A stretch of DNA of 64,000 bases from Ariolimax columbianus (lineage: Eukaryota > Mollusca > Gastropoda > Stylommatophora > Arionidae): NCBI GenBank assembly GCA_036924085.1, contig JAVGWX010000003.1, positions 121,950,764 to 122,014,763 on the forward strand, given 5' to 3'. This document shows, in pieces, positions 36,089-47,815 of this stretch; position 1 is the first letter of the stretch, and each line of letters begins with the position of its first letter. The notes under the pieces were generated by a model that made no database searches, had not been told where the DNA came from, and worked only from the letters and a program-made list of their open reading frames with translations. The position numbers and the translations under genes are program-made.

Positions 36089-36420
36089 ACGCTCAAGACA
36101 ACAGCACACGTACTGTAGTCCTTCACAATCTCAGACACAAAGTAGCTCACGCTCAGAACAGAACAGAAGAGAACACGTACTACAGTTCTTCACAATCTCA
36201 GACACAAAGTAGCTCACGCTCAGAACAGAACAGAAGAGAACACGTACTACAGTTCTTCACAATCTCAGGCCCAAAGTAACTCACGCTCAGAACAGAACAG
36301 AAGAGAACACGTACTACAGTTCTTCACAATCTCAGGCCCAAAGTAACTCACGCTCAGAACAGAACAAAACACGTAACTCACGCTCAGAACAGAATAGCAC
36401 ATGAACTGCAGTCCTTCACA
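36075..36420. repeat. 67-bp tandem repeat
   Basis: About five copies (the last two shortened) of a 67-bp unit containing agctcacgctcagaacagaa, gagaacacgtactacag and ttcttcacaatctcag. Confidence 0.93.
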
Positions 36421-36849
36421 ATGCCAATACGAAACAGTAGATCCTAAAGATTCACTATTCTTCAAATAACTTTCTATAGCGAGGCATCGCTGTAAAAATA
36501 ATTATATTTCTATAGAGAGAAATAATAGAAATAAATGCCGTAGATGGAGTTGCTTCTTCTTTACATTCATGATTGCATACATCAGGATTAGCAGCTCGAC
36601 ACAATATATTATTGCTAGTGTTCCGCCTCCAAACACTAGTGACGTTAATGCGAAGATATCGGGTCAATTATGAATAAAACTCGATTACAATAATGGCTGA
36701 TGGGAAAACTGAAACGCACATTTGTAACCTCCTTGAGGGATTAAAAGACAGAATCATTCAGGTCATCGGGTCATCTAGATCAAAGTGTGACTGCATGTAA
36801 ACAGCACTTTGATATCATGTGAGTAATGTAAAGACAGATTTATCATCGG
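36421..36849. other. No recognised feature
   Basis: Nothing identifiable. Confidence 0.4.
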
Positions 36850-37060
36850 CACAGGTTGAAAAGGATACAGCCACTGTAACCTTTCATGCATGTCGTAGAA
36901 TGCGATTAAATTGGGTTGTGCATGGGACTAGCAACATGATCATGTATAACCATTGTTACTGAAATGGCTACTACAAATTCATGGACAATTTTCACGTAAA
37001 GTGGACCAGTTGTAGTGGTGACTCTATGCTTCATTTGAAGCGAAAAGGAATCAAATCATT
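36850..37060 (-). mobile_element. SINE fragment with conserved core, inverted
   Basis: The minus strand reads gaagcatagagtcaccact, actggtccactttacgtga, gttgctag and tttaatcgcattctacgaca, tgcatgaaaggttacagtgg. Best-preserved copy of the core family. Confidence 0.65.
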
Positions 37061-37174
37061 ATCATAATGAGCTAATTCTTTTTAAGTAACTTGTTTATTT
37101 CATACTTATGAGCAGCCAGCGACTCAAAGCTGGTCACTTTGACCAGGTTCAGAGAAACCAGATCTGGCCAAGTC

Positions 37175-37340
37175 CCTACCCCGAGCTCTGCGTTCGTTGT
37201 CAATCTCCCACTACCAAGCCCTGAACACGTCTTTGCAAGTAGCAGGTTGTAGTCCGGAGAACGGAATGCGTTGCGTCGCTAGTTTACAGCTTGACTGCTA
37301 TATTTGCAACTTTCGGTCCGGCACATCCGTCTTCGGCAGC
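37175..37340 (-). mobile_element. SINE-like repeat R1, copy 3 (partial)
   Basis: Inverted partial copy of the 3' part of R1: caatctcccactaccaa, ggagaacggaatgcgttg and gcaactttcggtccggcaca are in the expected order. Confidence 0.8.
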
Positions 37341-37829
37341 ATGTGGATTACTAATTCAACGATTTCTGTACTATTTTCATATTTGTGTAGCTATGTCAAG
37401 TTAAATCATTGTGTTCCTTCATGTTCTAACAGTGTATCATTAACATTATATTTCTGTGATCATTTTCTCTATTTATTTAGCATGCGCGCAAAGGAACATA
37501 TTTAACTATTTAATACAGGACAAATAAAGATTATTAATGTCTCCATGTTCCCTTCCACAAAGCGAATCAAGCCGTCCAACTCTGTTCCTGTCTACCGAAT
37601 TCTGGATATTTAATCTGATCTTATCAAGGCTCGCCAATCGTTGCTGGCCCAGTGCGACTTTGGTCTCGACGAGCCGACGACCGAGTGATCGGGGTGTTTG
37701 TGTATGTGTGTGTTCTATATAAATTCGCTTGACCACAAAGTGGTTGTTATTATCCCATAGCTGCTGAACAAGCTTGCTGTTGGCAGCCCAATGCTATTCT
37801 AATATATATACAGGTGTTCTTTAATTAAG
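37341..37829. other. No recognised feature
   Basis: Nothing identifiable; a short (TG)n lies near 37698-37712. Confidence 0.4.
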
Positions 37830-38000
37830 TCACTACTCCGTACAGTGTGTTCGTAATTGTCGGCAGTGCTTGTAAGAATATTTTCCTCACGTCCGCAAGG
37901 GCCTTGTACTCAATGAGTAGATGTCGAACTGTTTCATCAGGATGAGAGTAATGTCTGCACAAGGGCAGGTGCTGGGGATTGATGCGGTTCAAGTGGCTAT
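37830..38000 (-). mobile_element. LINE C-terminal zinc-finger relic
   Basis: The minus strand reads HLNRINPQHLPLCRHYSHPD and ETVRHLLIEYKAL, ending in an LYG motif: the C-terminal zinc-finger segment of RNase H-bearing LINEs (HL-R-I...CxxC...DETxxHLLxxC). Two of the expected cysteines are now Tyr, so it is decayed. It belongs to a different family from the GAA-tailed LINE. Confidence 0.6.
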
Positions 38001-38015
38001 TGAGTGGTAGAGTGG

Positions 38016-38115
38016 GAGATCGGTGGAGTGGGAGAGCGTTCGCCTCCCATGGTAAAAATACGGGGTTCGATACCAGTTGACGACACGCCCCTGTCGTCCA
38101 GGTATTTAGCATATT
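38016..38115 (+). mobile_element. tRNA-like SINE head
   Basis: ggtggagtgggagagcg (38022-38038, D-arm/A-box-like) and ggggttcgatacc (38062-38074, B-box-like) at tRNA spacing. The sequence does not fold as a complete tRNA, so it is more likely a SINE or tRNA pseudogene. Confidence 0.5.
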
Positions 38116-38514
38116 GTCAGGGAAGGAAAGGCAGCTAGGAAGGGAAATGCTCACCACTGCTCACAAGAAAGCTAACGCTTATAATGCATGTAAGTGGCGG
38201 AGTATAAAAGTAACCGTAATTGTGAATATTCTGTTAATAGAAATATCCAGGTACATTTTCACTACTCATACAAGCGTATTTCGCATGTTCCTCTGCGTGC
38301 CAATAGTTTTAGTTTAATTGCGTTTTGTAACTATTATTCTGCATTTTTTCATGTCCTCGTGACTTGCTTAGTCTGGCGTTAACGATCAATTCCTCCACAA
38401 CTGCCAACAAACCGGTATTGCCTCGACCATCTGGCCACGTGACTCCAGACCTTATCTGTTAGTCCTTCTCTTCGTTATTTGACCTCTCATAACTATGTTT
38501 GATGAGCGCTTATA

Positions 38515-38700
38515 AGTATGGAGCGTCTGTGTGGCATTGCGGTTAGAGCGTTTGTCTCTGGCGATGAACGAAGCTGGATTGATATCCTTGTCTCAACAAG
38601 CACCAGTCTGCGCAGCAGTAAATGGGTGCTTGGCATAATGGAAGGCCCAGATTTGAGGAAGGGGAATGGTAACCTTACTTAAAAACACACAAAACACGCG
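38515..38700 (+). mobile_element. tRNA-derived SINE-like element
   Basis: tggcattgcggttagagcg (38532-38550) and ctggattgatatcc (38574-38587) resemble A and B boxes. The body segment gaaggggaatggtaacctta resembles the R1 segment gaagagggaatgctaaccc, which links it to the same SINE group. Confidence 0.5.
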
Positions 38701-38719
38701 GCTAAGGCATCACAAACGG

Positions 38720-39545
38720 TTACTAGATCACATTTGGCTACTGAATCGTACTCGGCTACTGGACGACAAGTGAGTTGGCCATGCGTGGGTACTGAATCAC
38801 ACGCGAGTACTGGATCGTACTCGGTTACTGGACGACACGTGAGTTGGCCATGCGTGGGTACTAAATCACACGCTAGTACTGGATCGTACTCGGTTACTGG
38901 ACGACACGTGGGTTGGCCATGCGTGGGTACTGAATCACACGCGAGTACTGGATCGTACTCGGCTACTGGACGACACGTGGGTTGGCCATGCGTAGGTACT
39001 GAATCACACGCGAGTACTGGATCGTACTCGGCTACTGGACGACACGTGGGTTGGCCATGCGTGGGTACTGAATCACACGCGAGTACTGGATCGTACTCGG
39101 CTACTGGACGACACGTATGTTGGTCATGCGTGGGTACTGAATCACACGCGAGTACTGGATCGTACTCGGCTACTGGACGACACGTGGGTTGGCTATGCGT
39201 GGGTACTGAATCCCACGCGAGTACTGGACGACACGTGGGTTGGCCATGGGTAGGTACTTAATCACGCGAGTACTGGATCGTACTCAGCTACAGGACGACA
39301 CGTGGGTTGGCCATGCGTGGGTACTGAATCACACGCGAGTACTGGATCGTACTCGGTTACTGGACGACACGTGGGTTGGACATGCGTGGGTGCTGAATCA
39401 CACGCGAGTACTGGATCGTACACGGTTACTGAACGACACGTGGGTTGGACATGCGTGGGTACTGAATCACACGCGAGTACTGGATCGTACTCGGTTACTG
39501 GACGACACGTGGGTACTGAATCACACGCGACTACTGGATTGCACG
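38720..39545. repeat. 69-bp minisatellite
   Basis: Twelve copies, some shortened by deletions, of a 69-bp unit (gtactggatcgtactcggct, actggacgacacgtgggttg, gccatgcgtgggtactgaat). 69 bp is 23 codons without a stop, so plus-strand frames (38734-39261, 39240-39650) and a minus frame are open; artefact likely. Confidence 0.95.
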
Positions 39546-39779
39546 CCGCTACTAGATCCCAGGCGGCTACTGAATCGAATGCGACTACTAACAAAGCTGC
39601 GACCTAGTGCCAGCAACGTAATTAAGGTCACAAGTTGGAATCATAAATAATAACGATTAGGCAAGAACGTAAAACATTGTACATTAAAAATTACTAAAAC
39701 TAAATATTATATAACCCTGAATAGTTTTCAGACAAAATGGAAAATTAAAATTTGATGGGACGTGACTTTACTTCCTTCG

Positions 39780-40050
39780 GATAACTTGGCTTGACTTTGT
39801 CGGGTGACTTGGCTTGACTCAGTCAGGTGAGTTGGCTTGACTTAGTCAGGTGAGTTGGCTTGACTTAATCAGGTGAGTTGGCTTGACTTAATCAGGTGAG
39901 TTGGCTTGACAGTCAGGTGAGTTGGCTTGACTTAATCAGGTGAGTTGGCTTGACTCAGTCAGGTGAGTTGGCTTGACTTAGTCAGGTGGGTTGGCTTGAC
40001 TCAGTCAGGTGAGTTGGCTTGACTTAATCAGGTGAGTTGGCTTGACTTAG
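39780..40050. repeat. 24-bp minisatellite
   Basis: About 11 copies of tcaggtgagttggcttgact plus taa/cag. Shares ggcttgactta with the next array. Confidence 0.93.
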
Positions 40051-40460
40051 CCGGCTATCGTCTATCATAAGGTGTAGAGGTTTCTTGTTATGGGACTAGG
40101 CTTGACTTAGCCGGCTATCGTCTATCATAAGGTGTAGAGGTTTCTTGTTGTGTGACTAAGCTTGACTTAGCCGGCTATCGTCTATCATAAGGTGTAGAGG
40201 TTTATTGTTGTGTGACTAGGCTTGACTTAGCCGGCTATCGTCTATCATAAGGTGTAGAGGTTTCTTGTTGTGTGACTAAGCTTGACTTAGCCGGCTATCG
40301 TCTATCATAAGGTGTAGAGGTTTATTGTTGTGTGACTAGGCTTGACTTAGCCGGCTATCGTCTATCATAAGGTGTAGATGTTTATTGTGGTGTGACTAGG
40401 CTTGACGTAGTCGGCTATTGTCTACCATAAGGCGTGGATATTTTTTGTTGAAGTTACGGT
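40045..40460. repeat. 60-bp tandem repeat
   Basis: Seven copies of a 60-bp unit (cttgacttagccggctatcg, tctatcataaggtgtagagg, tttcttgttgtgtgactaag). The last copy or two are diverged. Confidence 0.95.
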
Positions 40461-40864
40461 ATGACTTAGTCGGCTATCTTCTACCATATGTGTAGTTGTG
40501 TCTTGTCTTAATTTTGTGGCTTACGGTTTATTCAGGATGGGTAGCCAGCACCATGTCAAACCCTCTTTTAATATGCCTGGCAGATTGCGGTGTTGCTATT
40601 CTCTACTTCTCGTCCAGGATCGGTTAACACACATTTAATGTAAGACGGTGATAGACGGAAATATAATAAAAATCGTGACAAATCTAAGATAATACGGATA
40701 TGTATTTATGTCAAATGATAGGTAACAAGTAAAAATATAATATAACAAAAATGTAATAGCAATCATTGAAAAGTGTGTGGCACTTTATCCTCGACAGCAG
40801 TATCTGCTAAGCGACTACCATCACTGTTTTGCCTGCCTTACAACCGATCTGAGATCTTTGGTGA
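40461..40864. other. No recognised feature
   Basis: Nothing identifiable. Confidence 0.4.
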
Positions 40865-41450
40865 CGAATTGGTAAAGTGGTCAGGAACTGGTAAAGTGGT
40901 CAGTGACTGGTAAAGTAGTCAGTGACTGGTAAAGTGGTCAGTGACTGGTAAAGTAGTCAGTGACTGGTAAAGTGGTCACGGACTGGTAAAGTAGTCAGGA
41001 ACTGATAAAATGGTCATAGACTGGTAAAGTGGTCAAGGACTGGTAAAGTGGCCAGTGACTGGTAAAGTGGTCATGGACTGGTAAAGTGGTCAGAAACTGG
41101 TAAAGTGGTCATGGACTGGTAAAGTAGTCAGGAACTGGTAAAGTGGTCATGGACTGGTAAAGTTATCATGGACTGGTAAAGTGGTCATGGACTAGTAAAG
41201 TGGTCATGGACTGGTAAAGTAGTCAGGAACTGGTAAAGTGGTCATGGACTGGTGAAGTGGTCAGGAACTGGTAAAGTGATCTTGGATTGGTAAAGTGATC
41301 ATGAACTGGTAAAGTGGTCATGGACTGGTAAAGTGATCATGGACTGGTAAAGTGGTCAGTGACTGGTAAAGTGGTCATTGACTGTAAAGTAGTTATGGAC
41401 TGGTAAAGTGGTCAGTAACTGGTAAAGTGGTCAGTGACAGGTAAGAAAGC
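40865..41450. repeat. 19-bp minisatellite
   Basis: About 30 copies of ggtaaagtggtcatggact with variants gtagtcaggaact and gtggtcagtgact. Confidence 0.95.
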
Positions 41451-41754
41451 CAGTGGCCATCACTCTTGATGACATCAGGAAGGTCGGCAACAAACTCCCT
41501 TGGCTTCATCCAGCATGCACTCATCCTACGTACAGTGCCCCAGATCTGATTCAGTACTTCCATTTCAACTTCTACGATTCATGACCTAGGTATACTAAAC
41601 CGGTCTCACTTTCGTTTTCACATTATGTTCCATAAGATTTCGCGTCTGATGATGGTTCGAGGTTGTCTTCTTTGGAAATACCCGATCCAATTCCAGCGTA
41701 TATGTTCATGATGTTCCGGGTAGGTTGTTCTCGGTTCTTGATCCTACTAATGAT

Positions 41755-42412
41755 GTGAGAGTATGGGTGTGACAGAGGAGGGATGTGACCGAGGAGGGAT
41801 GTGACAGAGGAGGGATGTGACAGAGCAGGGGTGTGATAGAGGAGGGTTGTGACAGAGGAGAGGTGTGATAAAGGAGGGATGTGACAGAGGAGGGATGTGA
41901 CAGAGGAGGGATGTGACAGAGGAGGGAAGTGACAGAGGAGGGATGTGACAGAGGAGGGATGTGACAGAGGAGAGATGTGACAGAGGAGGGATGTGACAGA
42001 GGAGGGATGTGACAGAGGAGGGATGTGACAGAGAAGGGATGTGATAGAGGAGGGATGTGACAGAGGAGGGATGTGACAGAGGAGGGATGTGACAGAGGAG
42101 GGATGTGATAGAGGAGGGATGTGATAGAGGAGGGATGTGACAGAGGAGGGATGTGACAGAGGAGGGATGTGACAGAGGAGGGATGTGACAGAGGAGGGAT
42201 GTGATAGAAGAGGGATGTGACAGAGGAGGGATGTGACAGAGATGGGTCTGACCAGAGGAGGGCTGTGACAGAGGAAGGGTGTGCCAGAGGAAGGATGTGA
42301 CAGAGGAGGGATGTGACAGAGGAGGATGTGACAGAGGAGGGGCATGACAGAGGAGGGATGTGACAGAGGAGGGATGTGACAGAGGAGGGATGTGACAGAG
42401 GAGGGACGTGCA
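41755..42412. repeat. 16-bp minisatellite
   Basis: About 41 copies of gtgacagaggagggat. All three minus-strand frames remain open because three units make 48 bp; the resulting 240-278-residue frames are the same peptide repeat and are artefacts. Confidence 0.96.
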
Positions 42413-42639
42413 CGAACCTATCAACCTCATCATGTAATAAAGTACTACAGAAACAACAATGGATGCAAATAAATGCTTTGTAGCAGGCGTCCAATGCGAC
42501 GAGAACAATGAACATATTCATGAACATGGACAATTGTAGCACACCTTTCTAGGAAAATATCCTCTCTTTCCCTCCCTATAAAGCGGGAAGCATATATTGA
42601 AGTACTTATGTGCACTCTCGCAAAACTGGTTTCTGACGC

Positions 42640-42755
42640 AATTTATTTCACATCACGTTCTAGGCCCATTCACAACCCTCTTTAGTCGCCTTTAGCAACA
42701 TGCTTGAAAGGGTAAAGTGGCCCAATTATTTCCACCCCAGGTAACATTAGGATAT
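42640..42755 (+). mobile_element. SINE core fragment
   Basis: tttagtcgcctttagcaaca, tgcttgaaagggtaaagtgg and cccaattatttccacccc follow the core order seen at 36850-37060. Confidence 0.6.
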
Positions 42756-42954
42756 TCTAGAGTAATGACAGGAACGTATTTCTGGCTGCGAGAAGTAAAA
42801 CAACGCAGAGACCACACTAAGCAGTCATGTCCCCCATCGTCTTCCTGTGCATTGTTCACTCTTGCTGGAGTATAGGGCCAGCCCTACAGCTTTAGAAAGC
42901 CTACGCCAATTTCCTTCGTCTGTTTTATCCAATGGGGTGTTCTGTAACAAATTG

Positions 42955-43065
42955 TTTTACACAACGAGACCGCTAGCCCCATTTATTCTTCTCTTCAGTC
43001 GATTTTGGCGCTATGCGTGGAAAGGCAGTGGCTCTATTATTTCCACTCCAGTAAGATTGTCCCGG
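42955..43065 (+). mobile_element. SINE core fragment
   Basis: tcagtcgattttggcgctat, gcgtggaaaggcagtggctc and tattatttccactccag match the same core. Confidence 0.6.
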
Positions 43066-43379
43066 GCCCCCAGTCGAGAAATGTCCTACAACTGGCGCAC
43101 AATCAAAGAAAACAAAAATAACATAAATAACTAATTGCAGGCTGTTCTTGCTAACAGCAAACCGATGTTGCTGTTTTGCTGTTTGCCGTTGTATTTATTT
43201 CCTCAGGTTGCAGTAACTTCTCACACGCAGCCCGCTACCTTCACCCCCGCAAACACCCCCCTTTAAATGTGTGGTGACTAAACGCCTCTAATGCAACATT
43301 TTTTAAGCGACGAAGTGGAAGATTAGCTTCAATCATTATTTGATCAACAGGTGTCCTTGGCGCTAGAAACTCCCCGGGC

Positions 43380-43402
43380 ACCCCCCCCCCCTCCCCCCTC
43401 CA
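43380..43402. repeat. C-rich run
   Basis: Poly-C tract with one T interruption. Confidence 0.9.
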
Positions 43403-43474
43403 ACCACCACACACATACCAGTATGGAAATATCACTGTAATATCGACGAAAATGGCAATAAGTTGATAGAAATA

Positions 43475-43514
43475 CGATATGTATGTGTGTATATATATAT
43501 GGTGTATGTGTGTA

Positions 43515-43553
<39 letters not shown>

Positions 43554-43575
43554 TGTGTGTGTGTATATATAAATA
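43475..43575. repeat. (TA)n/(TG)n microsatellite
   Basis: Mixed TA/TG dinucleotide tract with a small tandem tggtgtatgtgtgtatata duplication. Confidence 0.93.
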
Positions 43576-45039
43576 TGTATGTATGAATGTATTTACTTAT
43601 TTGATTACTTGATTAAAATAAGGCGAGTCTGCAGCGGCACTGTACATAAATTATGTGCACAAAAATACATAACGTGGTAAAAAAAAGTTATAAATGGGTA
43701 TAGTCAGACATCTCACTGAGAGGAAAACTCCAACGAATCCTACGTTACGACCAATAGGGGATGTCATTGACGTATTCTTCCCTTCTTCTATGATTCGCTA
43801 GTTCATTATTGTTGTTGCCCGCTGTCCCCGATGAAGGCCTATTGGTTGTACCGTCGGTTTCGTTTGTGTTTTTGTCTGAGTGTGGCGTCTGACCGTACCT
43901 ATTTATGACTGTCTCCTTATGTGTTTTCAATTACTTGATTTACCGTTCCTCCGCCTGGGCTGTACCACTGCGGGTCCTAGCCTCGTTTCCAACGGTCTCT
44001 ATCCTGACTACACATGTCCAGTGTGTAGTAAACTATCCTTTTAACGTATCGTAGCTGTTGCACTGAAGTGCAAAGAAGTCTGACTTGCGCATTGGAGATC
44101 TCCCCGCTGTCTTTTTCCTCTCGTCTGGTACAGACGGCAGTCGACGGGATCCAACGTTCAACGTTGTTTTCGAACATATCTCAGTATCCACACCATTCGT
44201 AATTTACTGAGGGAGACTGGGCACCTATTGGTATACCCGCAGTGCAGTGAAGTCGATTCTTAGGAACAGAACAGGGGCTCTTCATAAACAGATGTAATGA
44301 TGCGAGTGAAATCAACTTCATTGGAGATTTTAACTGCTGCAACAAAGGGAAACAACCTTTGCCGCCTCCTTCATCCAATTATCTCCTCCAAATCCATATT
44401 TTTTTTCTATAAGCTGATACTTCCCAGACCAATTTCAAAATGTGCTTGCTGCCTCCCTGAAGGGAGAGATTCAACGTATTTCAGATTTCAAATATATCAC
44501 ACACGTATGATGATTTTACCAACAAAATATATTTCCACCAAGTGTTTGGCAAACTCACGTTTGTCCTCTTCAAGAAAAGTGTGCATTTTGTATCGTAATT
44601 CAAACATACCGGACAATACATTGCACGAGAGAGTCATCGCGAGGGATAATAACACAACAAAGACATGCGTTCGGCTCTGATATCTTCACAAAAGTTTGGA
44701 GAAACCTTTCTATTGCTGGCCGAGTTTTTATACTCGAGACGTTCACCACAGATTGTCAGATTACATTTAGTAGGGTAGTCAAATACTCTTACGCTTGTGC
44801 TTCTCTGTGAATGATGCAATGAGTCCACAGTGAATCCGAAGCTTTGCTTCAAATAAGCGCTTGCAATCTTCCGCATCTACTGCCCAAAAAGTGATAAGCG
44901 CCGTGGAGATTATCCCGTTTAAAACGTAAATTCCACATATCTACTTGGGCCAAGAATAATAGCGGGCTGGCTCAGCTTCAACTGTATTAAACCCATCCTG
45001 CAACAGAAGTGAAACAGCAACGCTAGGGCTCACACCTTC
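43576..45039. other. No recognised feature
   Basis: About 1.46 kb with only short open frames on both strands, none recognised. No internal repeat copy found. Confidence 0.45.
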
Positions 45040-45440
45040 AACAGTGTGGTTATTCCAGCCATGGTACATGGCTGCGAGGTGGGGAACCAAAGAAAAGCTG
45101 ATGCAGATAGACTCTGCTTTGCCCAACGAGAGATGGAGAGAAGAACATTAATGATCTCGATTAGAGAACAAATCCGCAACACAGAGACCAGACGTCGAAC
45201 TTCCTTCTCTGACGTCAAATATGTCACGCTGTTGGGAAAATACAGATAGGCCACGTGGTGCGCATGCAAGATAACAGATGGACACGTAGGGTGACGTCGT
45301 GGTGGCCGTACAACTTTAGCCGCCTCTCATGGGCGTAGAGAATGACGTGGAGAGACGGCATAATGGATGCCCTGGTCCCAACATGGTACACCAAGGCAAA
45401 AGAGCGAAATGAATTTACTCAACATTTGGCTACCTAGCAT
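45040..45440 (+). mobile_element. LINE 3' relic
   Basis: The plus strand reads VIPAMVHGCEVGNQRKADAD, AQREMERRTLMISIREQIRN and TETRRRT (45046-45249), then in another frame GHVVRMQDNRWTRRVTSWWP. This order matches the widespread VLPAMxYGCE...AQRAMER...RNxEIRRRT...AGHVAR...RWT segment of LINE C-termini. Confidence 0.78.
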
Positions 45441-45855
45441 CAGACACACCTGCCTGATTGAATACCAAGATTTTGAGAATCCTCCACAACAGCCGAATGT
45501 GGAGTGACCAGCATTATTACAAAGACAATATTTATTTTCAACCATAAATTTACCCTTTGTACTTGCAGCGATACTTTTATAAATGAGAATGTTTTCTACA
45601 ATGCCATTACCATATATGAACCGTTTATAGCAAGGCAAATGTGTATCCTTTTATTGTCATTGGCCTCATCCAGCTGCAACACAGATCCGTTCCTTTTATT
45701 TGTTCAATTAATTGAGCAATGAGATCCTCCGCCATGTGCAGGATTCTGCGACTGGCAGTTTTGTTGGACTAAAGCACCCTTGAAAGTAGCTTCTCCGCAG
45801 AATCACGAATCATAATGTTCACCACATCTGCAACCTGTAGAATTAGTTGCCCTCT
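45441..45855. other. No recognised feature
   Basis: Nothing identifiable. Confidence 0.4.
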
Positions 45856-45868
45856 CTCTCTCTTTCGT

Positions 45869-45929
<61 letters not shown>

Positions 45930-45932
45930 GGA
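45856..45932. repeat. (CT)n(TA)n(GA)n palindromic microsatellite
   Basis: About 22 bp of CT, 20 bp of TA and 19 bp of GA form a nearly perfect inverted repeat that could extrude as a hairpin or cruciform. Confidence 0.93.
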
Positions 45933-46099
45933 GGAAGATTTTGATTAACCAACAGACAGCCATACATATATATATATATATCCAATGATGTACGAACTGT
46001 CTTATTTACTGTCAAATAACACATACGTAGGAAAGTCATGAAATTGGTAAGCAATGGGTATTTTAAAAAAAATCAACAACACGTAAATGAGATATGATC

Positions 46100-46695
46100 T
46101 TGAAAAGCATTTATTATTGTAATTACATTGTCTATCATCTATTATTGCACTTACATTGTTTTACATTTATTATTACACTTACAATGTCTATAATTTATTA
46201 TTTATTACATTGTATCTCATTTAGTATTGCACTTACATTGTCTCTCTTTTATTATTGCACTTACATTGTCTCTCTTTTATTATTACACTTACATTGTCTC
46301 TCTTTTATTATTGCACTTACATTGTCTCTCTTTTATTATTGCACTTACATTGTCTCTCTTTTATTATTGCACTTACATTGTCTCTCTTTTATTATTGCAC
46401 TTACATTGTCTCTCTTTTATTATTGCACTTACATTGTCTCTCTTTTGTTATTACACTTACATTGTCTCTCTTTTATTATTGCACTTACATTGTCTCTCTT
46501 TTATTATTACACTTACATTGTCTTTCTTTTATTATTGCTCTTACATTGTCTCTCTTTTTTTATTGCACTTACATTGTCTCTCTTTTTTTATTGCACTTAC
46601 ATTGTCTTTCTTTTATTATTGCTCTTACATTATCTTTAATTTATTTTTACACTGACTTTATCTCTCATTTAGTATTACACTTACATTGTCTCTCA
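46100..46695. repeat. 28-bp minisatellite
   Basis: About 21 copies of acttacattgtctctctttt plus attattgc. All three plus-strand frames are open across it; artefact. Confidence 0.95.
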
Positions 46696-46789
46696 TTTCT
46701 CAAAATGAATTCCATTTATATTTACACACTTATTCCATCGATGTATGAGGAAATACGAGAGAGAATTACAACAGCAATATGGCCCTTTG

Positions 46790-47070
46790 AAGACCTCATG
46801 CCAACTGTCAAAGGAAGGAAACTCGCTTAGTACGGTCACATATCGAGATGAAACGTTCTTACAAATACGATCCTGCACGGAAAGGTACAGGAAAAACGAT
46901 GAAGAGGTCGTCCCAAAAAGACGCGGGAGGACAACATACAAGAATGGACCAATCTCCGACCAGAAGAGGCACAGGCAGCGACCGCTGACAGAGATGGACG
47001 GTGTTGGGTTGTGAGGATGTCTTCATGTTACCCTAACGACCTGACTGGTTTACGGGATGACCTAACCTCT
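46790..47070 (+). mobile_element. RTE-like LINE 3' fragment
   Basis: The plus strand reads YGHISR, VQEKR, then RGRPKRRGRTTYKNGPISDQ and RPLTEMDGVG, GCLHVTLTT. This matches the usual GHIxRH...GKRRRGRPKxRWxDNIxEW...D(R)xxWRRxV terminus of RTE-like LINEs, with frameshifts. Confidence 0.72.
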
Positions 47071-47303
47071 ATCAGTTCAAGGAGAGGTTCATTTAATACA
47101 TTGTTTGTTCGTCAGTCAGTGTAGAACACATTTCCGGAAATTGAATAGATCATGCTATATAAGCTAAACCATGCAAACATTGTAGTTGCTACACCGACTA
47201 TCATTATTCGGCTGTCAGCTTAAATCACCTCTACCGACCACCACACATATGCTTCTGTTGAAATAGGAATAGTACGACTAGGTCGGACTACATCAACAAT
47301 AGG

Positions 47304-47490
47304 TTAGCGTTTTTGAGACAATGTATCCACCCAGTTATGAACCGCTTTACGCGACAAGCATTTCTCACCGTCAACAGGAATCATTCCCTTACGAATATCT
47401 TCTGCAGAAAGTCCTTCTCCTGTCGCCTCCACACGAACAAATACAACAAAACGAGCAACATCATGCTGTTCTTTGATTGCACACTCTGTG
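47304..47490 (-). pseudogene. Mariner-like transposase N-terminal fragment
   Basis: The minus strand reads KEQHDVARFVVFVRVEATGE and LSAEDIRKGMIPVDGEKCLS, RKAVHNWVDTLSQKR: the first helix-turn-helix of a mariner transposase (EIHxRxxxVYGxxCxSxxxVxxWxxxF). The rest is missing. A subfamily different from those at 10.3-11.2 kb. Confidence 0.72.
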
Positions 47491-47727
47491 AGCACGAACA
47501 CCATTTTATATCTCATCTGCGCACGTGCATGCGACACCTGTAGACTACTACCTTCAGTTATCACAAATTGTTTATTACTACCACCTAATTGCACTTTTAG
47601 AAAATACCATCTACATTTTTCAGCTATCCCATTTCAGTTTGTGACCTACTTATTGACTTATTCTTGTTCAATAATATATACACCCCATACTCCCATTAAA
47701 TGAAAAAGAGAAGGACAGAAAGGAACA

Positions 47728-47815
47728 AAGTGAGAAAGAGAGAGAGAGAGGTGAGAGAGAGCGAGAGAGAGAGAGAGAGCGAGAGAGATAGGGAGAGACA
47801 GAGAGAGGGAGAAAC
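47728..47815. repeat. (GA)n microsatellite
   Basis: Imperfect GA repeat. Confidence 0.93.

Noticed and set aside
38016..38090. Functional tRNA gene
   Set aside because: A- and B-box-like segments exist, but the sequence does not form a complete cloverleaf; a SINE head or tRNA pseudogene is more likely.
38734..39650. ORFs with 23-residue SATGRHVGWPCVGTESHASTG repeats
   Set aside because: The 69-bp unit is a multiple of three; the opposite strand is open too, and there are no flanking coding features.
41623..42542. Three overlapping minus-strand ORFs of 240-278 residues (PPLSHPSSVTSLLCHI repeats)
   Set aside because: All three frames give the same peptide because the 16-bp unit cycles through the frames; this is a property of the minisatellite, not coding.
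46094..46830. Three plus-strand ORFs rich in Leu/Tyr/His that look membrane-like
   Set aside because: 28-bp minisatellite with all three frames open; hydrophobicity comes from its T-rich unit.
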